Assembly (NCBI GenBank): GCA_963757805.1
Contig: CAVWSM010000019.1
Location: forward strand, 62,001-126,000
Direction: 5' to 3'
Length of the DNA stretch: 64,000 nucleotides
Origin: CAVWSM01 sp963757805
GTDB taxonomy: Bacteria > Actinomycetota > Actinomycetes > Jiangellales > Jiangellaceae
Part shown: piece by piece, positions 47,878-57,594 of the stretch
Layout of the letters: each line of letters starts with the position of its first letter
Position numbering within the stretch: the first letter of the stretch is position 1
Notes under the pieces: generated by a model
What the model was told of the DNA's origin: nothing
The model's input: the letters and a program-made list of their open reading frames with translations, nothing else
Database searches by the model: none
Program-made: the position numbers and the translations under genes

Positions 47878-50800
47878 ATGCGTCCGTCCAGGCGGTCCGT
47901 ACCGTACGTCGCTCTTGTCGCTCTCATCGCCGCCGGCCTCCCTCTCGTCACGACTTCGGCGTCGACGGCAAACCCGCAGGGGACGGGACTGGTGATCAGC
48001 CAGGTCTATGGGGGCGGGGGCAACACCGGCGCGACGTACACCCACGACTTCGTCGAGATCTTCAACCCGACGGACACACCAGTCAGCCTCGCCGGCTGGT
48101 CGGTGCAGTACGCGAGCGCGACCGGCACCGGCAACCTGGGTGCCAACAGCGGCCAGCTCACGGAGCTCCCGGACGCGACGCTCGCCTCCGGGCAGTTCCT
48201 GCTGGTCCAGGAAGCATCGAATGCCGCGGTCGGCATTCCGCTGCCGGCACCTGACGTCACTGACCCGACGCCGATCAACATGTCTGCCTCCGCCGGCAAG
48301 GTCGCCCTGGTCACGTCGGTCGCTGGGCTGGGCTGCAACGGTGGCTCGACGCCGTGCACTCCCGAGCAATTGGCCCAGATCGTCGACCTCGTCGGTTATG
48401 GCAACGCCAACTTCTTCGAGGGCGTCGCTCCTGCGCCGACGTTGACGAGCACGACCGCCGCGTTCCGCGCCGGCTTCGGCTGCATCGACACCGACGCCAA
48501 CTTGGCCGACTTCTTTGCGGTGGCGCCAGCTCCGCGAAACACCGCTGCCCAGCGCAACCTCTGCTTGAGCGGTGATCTCGCCCCCACCGTGGCGATGACG
48601 AACCCCGTGAACGGCGCCACCGACGTTGCGGTCGACGCGAGCATCTCGATCACATTCGACGAGGCGGTCAACGTGGCCGCCTCGGCGGTCACCATCTCGT
48701 GCGCGTCCTCGGGGGAGCACGAGGCGGCACTCGGTGGCGGTCACACGACCATCTCTCTCGACCCCGTTGTCGACTTCGCCAGTGGCGAGACGTGCTCAGT
48801 GACCATCTCTGCAGCCGGCGTGGGCGATCAGGATACGAATGACCCACCCGACACGATGGCGGCTGACTTCGCGTTCAGCTTCACGACCTTCGTCGAGCAA
48901 TCGTGCACGCAGCCCTACACGTCCATCCCCAGCATCCAGGGAAGTGGCCCGAGCGCCTCGATCACCGGCACCGTGACGACCCAGGGCGTTGTGGTCGGTG
49001 ATTTCGACGGGCCTACCAGCGGTGGTCTCCAAGGGTTCTATCTGCAGGACTCGGTCGGTGACGGGAACGCCGCGACATCGGACGGCATCTTCGTGTTCAC
49101 CGGCGACAACGCACCGGTCACTGCTGGTCAAGTCGTACGAGTCACGGGCTTCGCGCGCGAGCGGTTCAACCAGACCGCGCTCAACGGGTCCAACAGCAAC
49201 AGCGCCGTGGTGACTGACATCGTCGACTGTGGCGAGTCCGCGACCGTGACACCCACTGACGTGACGTTGCCAGCGACGAGCGCGACAGACTTGGAGCGCT
49301 TCGAGGGGATGCTCGTCCGCCTCGCACAGCCGCTCGTCATCGCCGAGTACTTCAACTACGACCGGTTCGGCGAGCTGGTTCTTGCACTGCCGCAGGACGG
49401 CGAGACACGACCGTTTACGCCCACCTCCGTGGTCGAGCCGGGCGCACCTGCACAGGCACTGGCGGCGTCAAACATCTCGCGGCGGATCACACTCGACGAC
49501 GGGCGCGGCTCGCAGAACCCAGAGGTCCTGCGCCACCCCAACGGCGCCGCGTTCTCCCTGGCCAACCGCTTCCGCGGTGGCGACACCGTGCAGGACACGG
49601 TTGGCGTGCTCGGCTTCGACTTCAGCCTCTACCGAATTCAGCCGACCGCACCCGCCACGTACACCGCCACCAACCCACGCCCGACGGCGCCCGATCCTGT
49701 TGGCGACGTGCGGGTCGCGGCGATGAACACGCTCAACTTCTTCATCACGCCGAACTACCCGACCGGCGACCCGCGTGACAACGCCTGCGGCCCCTTGCAG
49801 AACGTCGAGTGCCGTGGCGCAGACTTCGACCAGCCGACGGAGTTCACTCGTCAGCGCGACAAGCTCCTCGCCGCGCTCGCCGGGCTCGACGCCGACATCA
49901 TCGGTCTGAACGAGACTGGAGAACACGCACGGGAGTCGACCCGCTTTCCGGCCCGGTCGGCGGCATCGTGCCTGGACTCAACTCGATGCCCGGAGTCGGC
50001 CCCTACGCTGCCATCGACACCGGCATCATCGGCACGGATGCGATCCGTGTGGGCCTGATCTACCGGCCTGACAAGGTCGTTCCGGTCGGGGCGTTCCAGG
50101 TGCTCACGTCGCAGGTCGACCCGCGGTTCATCGACACGCGGAGCCGTCCGGTGCTGGCTCAGACGTTCGAGGAGATCGCCACCGGGGCTCGGTTCACGGT
50201 CGCGGTCAACCACTTGAAGTCGAAGGGCAGCGCCTGCGACGACATCGGTGATCCCGACGCCCTCGACGGTCAGGGCAACTGCAACCTGACCCGCACGGCC
50301 GCAGCCGAGGCGCTCGTCGACTGGCTGGCGACCGATCCGACAGGCAGCGGTGACCGCGACTTCCTCATCGTCGGCGACCTCAACTCGTACGCGATGGAGG
50401 ATCCGATCGACGCGATCCGGGCCGGGGCCGACGACACTCTGGGCAGCGCCGACGACTACACCAACCTCGTCGCGGAGCGCCTGGGCGAGCACGCTTACTC
50501 GTACGTCTTCGACGGCCAGGCCGGCTACCTCGACCACGCGCTCTCCGGCGCGAGCCTCACACCCCAGGTCAAGGGGGTCGCTGAATGGCACATCAACGCC
50601 GACGAGCCGGACGTCGTCGACTACGACACGAGCTTCAAGGGTCCGGCGCAGGACGCGCTCTACGAGCCCAACGGCTTCCGCTCCTCCGACCACGACCCGA
50701 TCCTTGTCGGCCTTGACCTCAAGGTGACCTATGACGACCTCTGCCGGCTCACGAAGCGGCTCGTGACCAAGGCGGGTGTCGCGTCGGCACTCTGCGACAA

Positions 50801-50960
50801 GCTCGAGGCGGCCGAGGCGGCGGCTGCTGCCGGTGACACGCGAGGCCGTGACGGTGCCCTGCGGGCCTACCGCAACCAGCTTTCGGCGCAGTCGGGCAAG
50901 TCGGTGACTCCGGCCGACGCGGCCCATCTCGCAGCCCTGTCGCGGACGCTGGTGAGCTGA
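47878..50960 (+). CDS. Large secreted ExeM/NucH-type nuclease with lamin-tail domain, frameshifted
   Basis: About 1027 residues from the ATG at 47878, nine bases after GGAGGT. The signal peptide is MRPSRRSVPYVALVALIAAG followed by ASTAN. Domains: lamin-tail (GLVISQVYGGGGNTGATYTH, about 35-170), an Ig-like Big_5 unit (TVAMTNPVNGATDVAVDASI, about 225-330), an OB-like region, and an endonuclease/exonuclease/phosphatase domain (VAAMNTLNFF..; DADIIGLNE; FTVAVNHLKSKGS; FLIVGDLNSYAMEDP; FRSSDHDPILVGLDL). Near 49920 the frame changes within the nuclease domain. The C-terminal helix-rich tail may anchor it. It probably degrades extracellular DNA for phosphate or nucleotides. Confidence 0.9.
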
Positions 50961-51001
50961 GCGGCTGGTCGGCAGCGCTGCGATCAGGTAGGCCACCGCC
51001 A

Positions 51002-51072
51002 GGAATGTCCACGCATGACTAGGCCTGTATGCCTGGTCATGCGGGGAGAACCCTGCTGAACGTGGTCATTCC
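51002..51072. repeat. GAATGACCACG / CTAGGCC palindromic element, copy C (inverted)
   Basis: Outer arms GGAATGTCCACG (51002-51013) and CGTGGTCATTCC (51061-51072) match in 11 of 12 positions. The inner stem GCATGACTAGGC (51013-51024) pairs with GCCTGGTCATGC (51031-51042), with one T-G pair and a CTGTAT loop. TGCTGAACGTGGTCATTC is the reverse complement of the word after pstB. This is the most complete copy. Confidence 0.7.
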
Positions 51073-51109
51073 GGGATCGGGGGGATAGCCCCAGGGTCAA
51101 CTCGGGGGA

Positions 51110-51550
51110 ATGCCCCGATGTATCAACACCGACTCCAGGAGCATCGTCAGGTATGTGCTTGTCGCCCTGACTGCCCTGGACCTGCTGCTCGCATCCGGCA
51201 TCGCGCTGGCGGGTCTGATCGTCATGGCTGCCCTTGTGCCGCTCCTGATGCCACCGACCACGGGGATGGGCGGGCGTACGTCAGCCCTGCTGGCCTCGAT
51301 CGGGTTGGCGCTGGCCACCGCGTTGGCGATGCTCAGGCTCATTGTGGCCGCGATTGCCTGGCCCGTGACCGGGTCGCCGTTCGTGGGGATGTCGCTCGTG
51401 ACACTGCCCGTCCTGGTCCTGCCCACGTTGTGGGCTTGGTACACGATTGGCCCAAGGCTCCGTGAGCTGGCCGAGCTCGGAGGATCGCTCCGGGAGGTGC
51501 GCCGCTCAGTGCCAGCCGCGGGGATCGAGCCCGCCCGGGATCTCGGCTGA
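51110..51550 (+). CDS. Small four-helix membrane protein, unknown
   Basis: 146 residues. Hydrophobic stretches at about 13-48 (VRYVLVALTALDLLLASGIA and following), 58-85 and 92-115 (SLVTLPVLVLPTLWAWYTIG) give four spans. The C-terminal 30 residues are charged (RELAELGGSLREVRRS). No family recognised. A GGGGGA sits close to the ATG. Its 3' end overlaps the convergent hydrolase gene by 45 bases, so one of the two ends could be mis-framed. Confidence 0.55.
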   Translation: MPRCINTDSRSIVRYVLVALTALDLLLASGIALAGLIVMAALVPLLMPPTTGMGGRTSALLASIGLALATALAMLRLIVAAIAWPVTGSPFVGMSLVTLPVLVLPTLWAWYTIGPRLRELAELGGSLREVRRSVPAAGIEPARDLG

Positions 51551-52984
51551 CGGGTCATACGGCGTCCGGGTGAAGACGAACGACGCAAGGTCGAGGTGGC
51601 TCACGGCGCCGTCGTCGCGGCGTACGACACGCAGCGGCTCGCCGGCGTAGTAGCCGTCCTGCCCCACCCATACATCGCGCCCAACAGGCCGGAATCGTGA
51701 ACCGCGCCCACCGTTGTCCGGCACGAGCTCGAGCCAGTCGTCGGTGCTGGCTCGCAGCGTGAACGGCGCTGGCCCCCAGAACCAGGCACCCACGAGTTCG
51801 ACCACTGCGGGCGTCACTTTGGTCGTGTGCCACGTCGGCGGCGCGATCGGCTCGGTGGTCGCCAGTGTCGCCAACATGTCGGCGCTGATCGCGCGAGACA
51901 GGCCCGCGGTCGAGTTGGTCATGATGACGACGCCGTCGCCGGAGGCCACGTCCACGCGGAGACCGGCGAGGAAACCCGGCATCGAGCCACCGTGCCCGAC
52001 GAACCGCTGCCCGTCGACGTTCCAGACCTGCAGGCCGAGCCCGTAGGCACCCGTCCACGCCGCGCCAGGGTTGTCCTCGACAACGAGCGGCTCGCGCATC
52101 TCCGCGAGGGTGTCGGCGGACAGCACATCGCCGGTGTCGCCGGCGAGGAACGCCGCCCAATTGCCCAGGTCGGCGACCGTCGACCACAGCTGCCCCGCGG
52201 GTGCCATCGCGCCGGCGTCGTGCTCCGGCTCCGGCATGACCAGATCGGCGTACGGGTGGACCGCGAGACCTGGTGCGTACGGAGCAACCGGCCGCGGGGT
52301 CGTACGCGACATGCCCAGCGGCTCGAGCAGCTCGCGGCGTACGACCTCGTCCCATGCGGTGCCGCGCAGGCGGCCGATCAACTCACCCAACGCGGCGAAG
52401 CCGACGTTGGAGTAGTGGAACCGCTGGCCAGGTCGGTGCCGCAGGCCGGCGATCGACGCAGCCAGCGGGTCCCACTCGCCGCCCGCGGTGCGCTCCCACC
52501 ACGGGCCGTGAGTCTCCGCCTGGAGACCGGCGGCGTGTGACAACAGCTGGGCGATCGTGACGTGTCCGAACGCAGTGCCAGGCAGGTGTACGTCCAGCTG
52601 GTCGCCAAGTGAGAGCAGCCCTTCGTCGCGCAACCGCATCACGGCCACCCCGACGAACGTCTTGGTGATCGAGCCGATGCGGTACTGCGCCTGCACCCCG
52701 GCCGGCTGGCTGTCGGCACGACCGTCGAGGTTGCCCGCTGCATCTGCCCATGCCAGCGCGCCGTGCCGGACCACTCCGGCCACGACCGACGGCAGCCGCG
52801 ACGAGGCCTGTTCGGCTCGAAGGAGGGTGGACAGCAGGGCGGCGGTTGTCGGCTGCAGCACGACGGCGACCTTATCCAGCAGACGGGGGGCCGCAGATTC
52901 AGGCTGACCGGTAATCCGGTTGGGCGCTGGCGGTGCTGACCCGAGCCCGGGGATGGGCGATGGTGAAAGAGGCAGCGTGGCCAC
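51506..52984 (-). CDS. Serine beta-lactamase/class C-like hydrolase
   Basis: Up to 492 residues; the true start may lie inside, because only 17 bases separate the first ATG from the next gene. The nucleophile motif SxxK is in YRIGSITKTFVGVAVMRLRD, the Tyr motif in GQRFHYSNVGFAALGELIGR, and a late HGG in RFVGHGGSMPGFLAGLR. These are the three motifs of the beta-lactamase family serine hydrolases (esterases, peptidases). The C-terminal 130 residues form an extra lipocalin-like beta domain. No signal peptide is evident, suggesting a cytoplasmic esterase or peptidase. The frame is intact. Confidence 0.88.
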   Translation of the reverse strand: MATLPLSPSPIPGLGSAPPAPNRITGQPESAAPRLLDKVAVVLQPTTAALLSTLLRAEQASSRLPSVVAGVVRHGALAWADAAGNLDGRADSQPAGVQAQYRIGSITKTFVGVAVMRLRDEGLLSLGDQLDVHLPGTAFGHVTIAQLLSHAAGLQAETHGPWWERTAGGEWDPLAASIAGLRHRPGQRFHYSNVGFAALGELIGRLRGTAWDEVVRRELLEPLGMSRTTPRPVAPYAPGLAVHPYADLVMPEPEHDAGAMAPAGQLWSTVADLGNWAAFLAGDTGDVLSADTLAEMREPLVVEDNPGAAWTGAYGLGLQVWNVDGQRFVGHGGSMPGFLAGLRVDVASGDGVVIMTNSTAGLSRAISADMLATLATTEPIAPPTWHTTKVTPAVVELVGAWFWGPAPFTLRASTDDWLELVPDNGGRGSRFRPVGRDVWVGQDGYYAGEPLRVVRRDDGAVSHLDLASFVFTRTPYDPSAEIPGGLDPRGWH

Positions 52985-53001
52985 CCAGGAGGAGCGGAAC
53001 C

Positions 53002-53313
53002 ATGAGCGTCGGACTGGCCGAGAGATCGGGCCCGGCGATCGAGGAGATTGCCGCGGACCTGGGGAGGTTGCTGCGGGAGCATGACATGTTCGCGCGGTCG
53101 AACTTCACGCCGATACGCGGCTGGCGGCTGCGCCTTCTCGAAGCCGCGATCACCGCTCGTGCGACTCAGGCGGCGAATGTGCTCGGTCTGCCTGACTCAG
53201 AGCGGCCGGCGTACGGCAGCTTCGACAACGCGCGGCTGAGCCGACTGCTGCGGGACCTGGCGATCGGGGGGTTCGTGCTTCCGCCCGTCGGACTCTTGGC
53301 TTCGAACCTCTAG
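53002..53313 (+). CDS. Hypothetical protein, 103 residues
   Basis: A good ribosome site (AGGAGGAGC) precedes the ATG at 53002, and composition looks coding (SVGLAERSGPAIEEIAADLG, RLLREHDMFARSNFTPIRGW, GSFDNARLSRLLRDLAIGGF). It looks helical and soluble with no signal peptide. No family recognised. It is divergent from the serine hydrolase gene and overlaps the stop of the convergent FMN reductase by four bases. Confidence 0.6.
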   Translation: MSVGLAERSGPAIEEIAADLGRLLREHDMFARSNFTPIRGWRLRLLEAAITARATQAANVLGLPDSERPAYGSFDNARLSRLLRDLAIGGFVLPPVGLLASNL

Positions 53314-53893
53314 CGAGCGGCCTTGGGCCGGATCTCCGCCAGGGCGTTGGTCATCAGGCTCAGCTCGTCGAGCAGCTCCATCGCGGCGTCGGCCATGGAT
53401 TCGGCCGGGACGAAGACGCCACGGTCGTCGAGCGCCTGGCGCAGGTAGATGTGCACGAACTCCGCGATCGGCACCATCTTCAGGGCCACCACGACCGGCT
53501 TGATCATGTCGGCGGCGCGCAGTCCCCCCGAGGACATGCCATAGCTCACGAACCCGACCGGCTTGTGGTTCCACTCGTAGTAGAGGAAGTCGAGCGCATT
53601 CTTCAGCGGCGCGTTGTAGCCACGGTTGTACTCCGGCATGACAAACACGAACGCGTCGGCCGCATCGATCGTCTCGCTCCATCGACGCGTGTGCTCGTGC
53701 ACGTACGGCAGACCCGTCGATCGGCGGAGTGCGGCTCGTCAAGGAACGGGAGCCCGACGTCGGCGAGGTCCACCACGTGTACGTCGAACTCTGACCGCTG
53801 CCCGGCGATCGGGATGAACCAGTCGGCGATCTGGCGACCAACCCGACTCGGGCGCGTGCTGGCGATGATGATTGCTACACGCCTCGTTGACAT
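53310..53893 (-). CDS. NADPH-dependent FMN reductase family protein, frameshifted
   Basis: About 194 residues. The start at 53893 gives MSTRRVAIIIASTRPSRVGR, the flavodoxin-like phosphate loop, then VVDLADVGLPFLDEPH. The frame changes near 53725 and continues DAFVFVMPEYNRGYNAPLKN, ALDFLYYEWNHKPVGFVSYG and GGLRAADMIKPVVVALKMVP to the end. These are the FMN-binding and NAD(P)H motifs of the quinone/azo/FMN reductases. The gene is divergent from a MarR gene whose likely operator covers its start codon, suggesting induction by a quinone-like or redox ligand. Confidence 0.88.
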
Positions 53894-53932
53894 GTCAACA
53901 AATCTAGGCGATGCCTTGGTGACGTGTCAACT
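53887..53932. promoter_or_regulatory. Paired MarR-type operators
   Basis: GTTGACATGTCAAC (53887-53900) is a perfect 14-bp palindrome lying over the reductase start codon. GGTGACGTGTCAAC (53919-53932) is a second copy with two changes. Centres are 32 bases apart, three helical turns, which suits cooperative binding by the adjacent MarR protein. Function is inferred. Confidence 0.65.
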
Positions 53933-53951
53933 ACTCGGCTAATGTCGTGCC

Positions 53952-54428
53952 ATGGCCAAGCAGCGATGGCTCGACGACGACGAGATGCGCGCGTGGATGG
54001 GCTACCGGCGGATGCGGGCGTTGCTTGACCTCCAGCTCGCCCGCGACCTGATGCAAGAGAGCGGTCTGTCGGAATCCGACTACGACGTCCTATCGACGCT
54101 CTCGGAGACCGAGGGCCAGCGCATGCGGCTGGGCGATCTTGCCGACTGGATGCTCTGGTCGAAGAGCAGGCTGTCCCACCACATCACCCGCATGCAGCAG
54201 CGCGGCCTCGTCGACCGTGAAGCCTGCGCCGACGACGCCCGCGGCTCCATGATCGTGCTCACGGCTGCCGGGATGCGCGCGATCGTGGCCGCCGCCCCCG
54301 GCCACGTCGAGTCGGTGCGTCGGCACCTGTTCGACCACCTGACACCCGACGAGGTCGTGACCCTCGGACAGCTCACGGGGCGCGTGGTAGAGCACCTCCA
54401 ACAGGTCGACGCCGTCGCTCCCCGCTGA
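53952..54428 (+). CDS. MarR family transcriptional regulator
   Basis: 158 residues. The winged helix is LSESDYDVLSTLSETEGQRM, then LGDLADWMLWSKSRLSHHIT, RMQQRGLVDREACADDARGS with the wing and IVLTAAGMRAI. Dimer helices are at both ends. It is divergent from the FMN reductase, with paired palindromes between them, so it probably represses both itself and the reductase. There are no conserved Cys residues in the N-terminal helix, so OhrR-type oxidation sensing is not obvious. The ligand is unknown. Confidence 0.9.
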   Translation: MAKQRWLDDDEMRAWMGYRRMRALLDLQLARDLMQESGLSESDYDVLSTLSETEGQRMRLGDLADWMLWSKSRLSHHITRMQQRGLVDREACADDARGSMIVLTAAGMRAIVAAAPGHVESVRRHLFDHLTPDEVVTLGQLTGRVVEHLQQVDAVAPR

Positions 54429-54530
54429 CGCTGGGGCGCCCCAACGTTGCTGGGCGACCGATTCGCGCTCCGTGCCGTTGCTCAGCGTGCACGCTGGGGC
54501 GCCCAACGTTGCTGGGGCGACCGATTCGCG
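54428..54530. repeat. Tandem 40-base repeat before purF
   Basis: Two near-identical 40-base copies start with ACGCTGGGGCGCCC and end ACCGATTCGCG (54428-54467 and 54491-54530, period 63 bases). Each contains the near-palindrome ACGCTGGGGCGCCCCAACGT. They lie between the marR stop and the purF GTG, about 115 bases upstream of it. They could be a regulatory site pair or marR terminators. Confidence 0.55.
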
Positions 54531-54644
54531 ACCCAGCGGCTTCCTCACGTCACCAGCTGTGCGGGGACCTGTCAGCCCTCCTGACCTGGGCGGGCGGCAA
54601 CCGGTCTGGCAATTCCGGGGAAGCCAACTACGTAGACTGAGCCC

Positions 54645-56186
54645 GTGGCACGCGGCGACGGGCGACTCACCCACGAGATCAATCCACACGAGAAGGGCCC
54701 GCAGGACGCCTGCGGGGTCTTTGGCGTATGGGCCCGCGGCGAAGAGGTCGCCAAGCTGACCTACTTCGGGCTCTACGCCCTGCAGCACCGCGGGCAGGAG
54801 TCGGCGGGCATCGCCGTCGGCAACGGCGAGCAGATCCTGGTCTACAAAGACATGGGCCTGGTCTCGCAGGTCTTCGACGAGACCACCCTCAGCTCGCTCC
54901 TCGGGCACGTCGCGATCGGCCACACCCGCTATTCCACGACCGGCGCGAGCGTGTGGCAGAACGCCCAGCCGACGCTGGGTGCGACCGCGACCGGCACAGT
55001 CGCGCTTGCCCACAACGGCAACCTCACCAACCAGGGCGAGCTGCTCGGCTGGCTCGATGAGCGCACGGGCGGCGAGCGCACGGGTGAGCTGCGCTACGGC
55101 AACACCTCCGACACGGCTCTCGTGACGGCGCTGCTCGGCGCGTTTCCCGACCTGTCGCTGGAGGAGGCGGCCCTTCAGGTGCTGCCGCGGCTGCGCGGCG
55201 CGTTCTCGCTGATCTTCTCCGACGAGAGCACCTTGTACGCCGCACGCGACCCACAGGGCATCCGGCCACTCGTGCTCGGCCGGCTGGAGCGCGGCTGGGT
55301 CGTGGCGAGCGAGACCGCGGCGTTGGACATCGTCGGTGCGTCGTACGTCCGTGAGGTGCTGCCGGGCGAGCTCGTCGAGATCGACGCCGAGGGCCTGCGC
55401 TGCCAGCGGTACGCGATGCCCGACCCCAAGGGCTGCCTGTTCGAGTACGTCTACCTCGCCCGACCCGACACCCGCATCGCCGAGCGCAACGTCCACCAGA
55501 CGCGGGTCGAGATCGGGCGCCGGCTGGCCAAGGAGTGCCCAGCCGACGCCGACCTCGTGATCCCGGTGCCGGAGTCGGGCACCCCGGCCGCGGTGGGCTA
55601 TGCGGAGGCCAGCGGGATCCCGTACGGCCTCGGGCTCGTCAAGAACTCGTACGTCGGTCGCACGTTCATCCAGCCCTCGCAGACGCTGCGCCAGCTCGGC
55701 ATCCGGCTCAAGCTCAACCCGCTGCGCGAGATCGTCGACGGCAAGCGGCTCGTCGTGGTCGATGACACGATCGTCCGCGGCAACACCCAGCGGGCCCTCG
55801 TACGCATGCTGCGCGAGGCCGGCGCGCGCGAGGTGCACGTACGCATCTCGTCGCCACCGGTGAAGTGGCCCTGCTTCTACGGCATCGACTTCGCGACCCG
55901 GGCCGAGCTGATCGCCAACGGCCTCTCGACCGACGAGATCTGCCGCTCGATCGGCGCCGACACGCTGGGCTACACCTCGCTCGAAGCGCTCGTCGAGGCG
56001 ACGACCCTCCCCGCCGACAACCTCTGCCGGGCCTGCTTCGACGGCATCTACCCGGTCGGCGTACCCGACACGATCGCCGCGCAGCGCATCGTCAGCGACC
56101 AGCCGACCCTTCCCCTGATCGATGCCGACGGGCTCACAACTCTGGTCGGCTCAGCCGGCGCCGCCGACGCACTCAGCCGTCCGTAG
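54645..56186 (+). CDS. purF: Amidophosphoribosyltransferase
   Basis: 513 residues from the GTG at 54645. The Ntn nucleophile Cys follows a 22-residue propeptide in GPQDACGVFGVW. Other marks: YALQHRGQESAGIAV, GHTRYSTTGAS, LAHNGNLTNQGEL and the PRPP motif VVVDDTIVRGNTQRALV. FeS-cluster cysteines are plausible in GCLFEYVYLARPD, SPPVKWPCFYGIDF and NLCRACFDGIYP. It makes phosphoribosylamine, the committed step of purine synthesis. Intact. It is followed, past two unrelated genes, by purM. Confidence 0.97.
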   Translation: MARGDGRLTHEINPHEKGPQDACGVFGVWARGEEVAKLTYFGLYALQHRGQESAGIAVGNGEQILVYKDMGLVSQVFDETTLSSLLGHVAIGHTRYSTTGASVWQNAQPTLGATATGTVALAHNGNLTNQGELLGWLDERTGGERTGELRYGNTSDTALVTALLGAFPDLSLEEAALQVLPRLRGAFSLIFSDESTLYAARDPQGIRPLVLGRLERGWVVASETAALDIVGASYVREVLPGELVEIDAEGLRCQRYAMPDPKGCLFEYVYLARPDTRIAERNVHQTRVEIGRRLAKECPADADLVIPVPESGTPAAVGYAEASGIPYGLGLVKNSYVGRTFIQPSQTLRQLGIRLKLNPLREIVDGKRLVVVDDTIVRGNTQRALVRMLREAGAREVHVRISSPPVKWPCFYGIDFATRAELIANGLSTDEICRSIGADTLGYTSLEALVEATTLPADNLCRACFDGIYPVGVPDTIAAQRIVSDQPTLPLIDADGLTTLVGSAGAADALSRP

Positions 56187-56559
56187 CCCCCGAGTCCACG
56201 TCACCCAGATAAGTCAGCGGGACCTCGACCTGCTCGTCACCCGTCAGGCTGACGGGGTTGTGTGTGGTCGTCAGAAAGTCTCCGGGAGCGAACCGCTCGC
56301 CGCCGCTCTGCGATGCGTGCGCCGAGACGGTGTACGTACGGCGTCGATCGCTGAGCGACTCCACCGGGTCGTCGACGTCCAGGTCCACTGCCACCTCGGC
56401 ACCGTCGGCTGGGATGGTCAGCTCGCCGAGCTGAGTGGAAGCCACCCGGACTGCGGCGGCGTCGGCTCGTGACACGTCATCGATGGCCACCGTCAGGGTG
56501 CTGATCTCCCGGAGCTCGCCCGTGGCAGGGAACCGCACGACCGCTTGCACGCGAGGCAT
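56173..56559 (-). CDS. Conserved hypothetical protein, 128 residues
   Basis: From the ATG at 56559 (MPRVQAVVRFPATGELREIS). The sequence is beta-rich: TLTVAIDDVSRADAAAVRVA, ELTIPADGAEVAVDLDVDD, RTYTVSAHASQSGG and FLTTTHNPVSLTGDEQVEVP. The TLTVAIDDVSRAD..TYTVSAHAS pattern resembles YbaY/type III secretion pilotin-like beta domains, but I would not assign function. It overlaps the purF 3' end by 14 bases on the opposite strand and is divergent from the oxidoreductase gene. Confidence 0.6.
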   Translation of the reverse strand: MPRVQAVVRFPATGELREISTLTVAIDDVSRADAAAVRVASTQLGELTIPADGAEVAVDLDVDDPVESLSDRRRTYTVSAHASQSGGERFAPGDFLTTTHNPVSLTGDEQVEVPLTYLGDVDSGATDG

Positions 56560-56599
56560 GGCGCATAGCCTAGGACCCGGACGGTGAAGGAGGGGCACC

Positions 56600-57571
56600 A
56601 TGAAGGCAATCGTCCAGGAGGCCTACGGTTCGCCGGATGTCCTGCGGTTCAAGGACATCGACCGGCCGGTGGCCGGTGATCACGAAGTGCTCGTACGGGT
56701 TATCGCCGCCGGCCTCGATCCGAGCGTCTGGCACCTCATGACCGGCGAGCCTTACCTGGTGCGCGCGATGGGATACGGGCTCCGCGCGCCCAAGGTCCGC
56801 GTCCCAGGCAGCGATGTCGCGGGGCGGGTTGAGGCGATCGGCAAGAGCGTGACCGGGTTCCAGCCCGGTGATGAGGTGTTCGGCGTCGCCGCCGGCTCCT
56901 TCGCCGAGTACGCCCTAGCTCGAGAAGACAAGGTTGTGCCCAAGCCGGCCAACCTCACGTTCGAGCAGGCGGCGGCGGTCCCAGTTTCCGCAATCACCGC
57001 CCTCCAGGCGTTGCGCGACAAAGGCCGGCTCAAGCCTGGCCAGCACGTCCTGGTGATCGGCGCGGCCGGAGGAGTGGGGCACTACGCGGTGCAGCTGGCC
57101 AAGGCCTTCGGAGCGCAGGTCACCGGCGTCTGCAGCACGCCGAAGGTGGAGCTGGTCCGATCACTCGGCGCCGACCACGTCATCGACTACACGCGCGACG
57201 ACTTCGCGGACGGGGTGCACCACTACGACCTCATCCTCGACACCGCGGGCAACCGGGCGCTGTCGCATCTTCGTCGGGCCCTCACGCCGAAGGGGACGAT
57301 CGTCTTCGTCGGCGGCGAGGAGGGAGGCAAGTGGACCGGCGGCCTTGAGCACCTCCTCGGGGCGATGCTGCTCTCCCCATTCACCGGCCAACAGCTGCGT
57401 GGGCTCTACTCGAAGGAGAACAAGGCGGACCTGAAAGTGCTGTCCGACCTCCTCGCGGCCGGCAAGGTGGCACCCGTCATCGACCGCACCTACCAGCTGA
57501 GCGAGGTCCCGGAAGCGGTTCGGCGGATGGAGACGACCCACGCGCGCGGAAAGGTCGTCATCACCGTCTAA
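56600..57571 (+). CDS. NAD(P)-dependent alcohol dehydrogenase/quinone reductase (MDR)
   Basis: 323 residues with GGAGG before the ATG at 56600. The N-terminal GroES fold has MKAIVQEAYGSPDVLRFKDI, VIAAGLDPSVWHLMTGEP and VPGSDVAGRVEAIGKSVTGF. The NADPH-binding motif is HVLVIGAAGGVGHYAVQLAK. No zinc-ligand Cys/His pattern is apparent, so it is the quinone-oxidoreductase-like branch. The substrate is unknown. It separates purF from purM but has its own promoter region. Confidence 0.92.
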   Translation: MKAIVQEAYGSPDVLRFKDIDRPVAGDHEVLVRVIAAGLDPSVWHLMTGEPYLVRAMGYGLRAPKVRVPGSDVAGRVEAIGKSVTGFQPGDEVFGVAAGSFAEYALAREDKVVPKPANLTFEQAAAVPVSAITALQALRDKGRLKPGQHVLVIGAAGGVGHYAVQLAKAFGAQVTGVCSTPKVELVRSLGADHVIDYTRDDFADGVHHYDLILDTAGNRALSHLRRALTPKGTIVFVGGEEGGKWTGGLEHLLGAMLLSPFTGQQLRGLYSKENKADLKVLSDLLAAGKVAPVIDRTYQLSEVPEAVRRMETTHARGKVVITV

Positions 57572-57594
57572 GCCACCTGTCGCGGTGCGCGAGA

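Noticed and set aside
54090..55838. 582-codon open frame antisense to purF and marR
   Set aside because: No family match, low-complexity His/Arg/Gly-rich composition, and purF on the other strand is certain.
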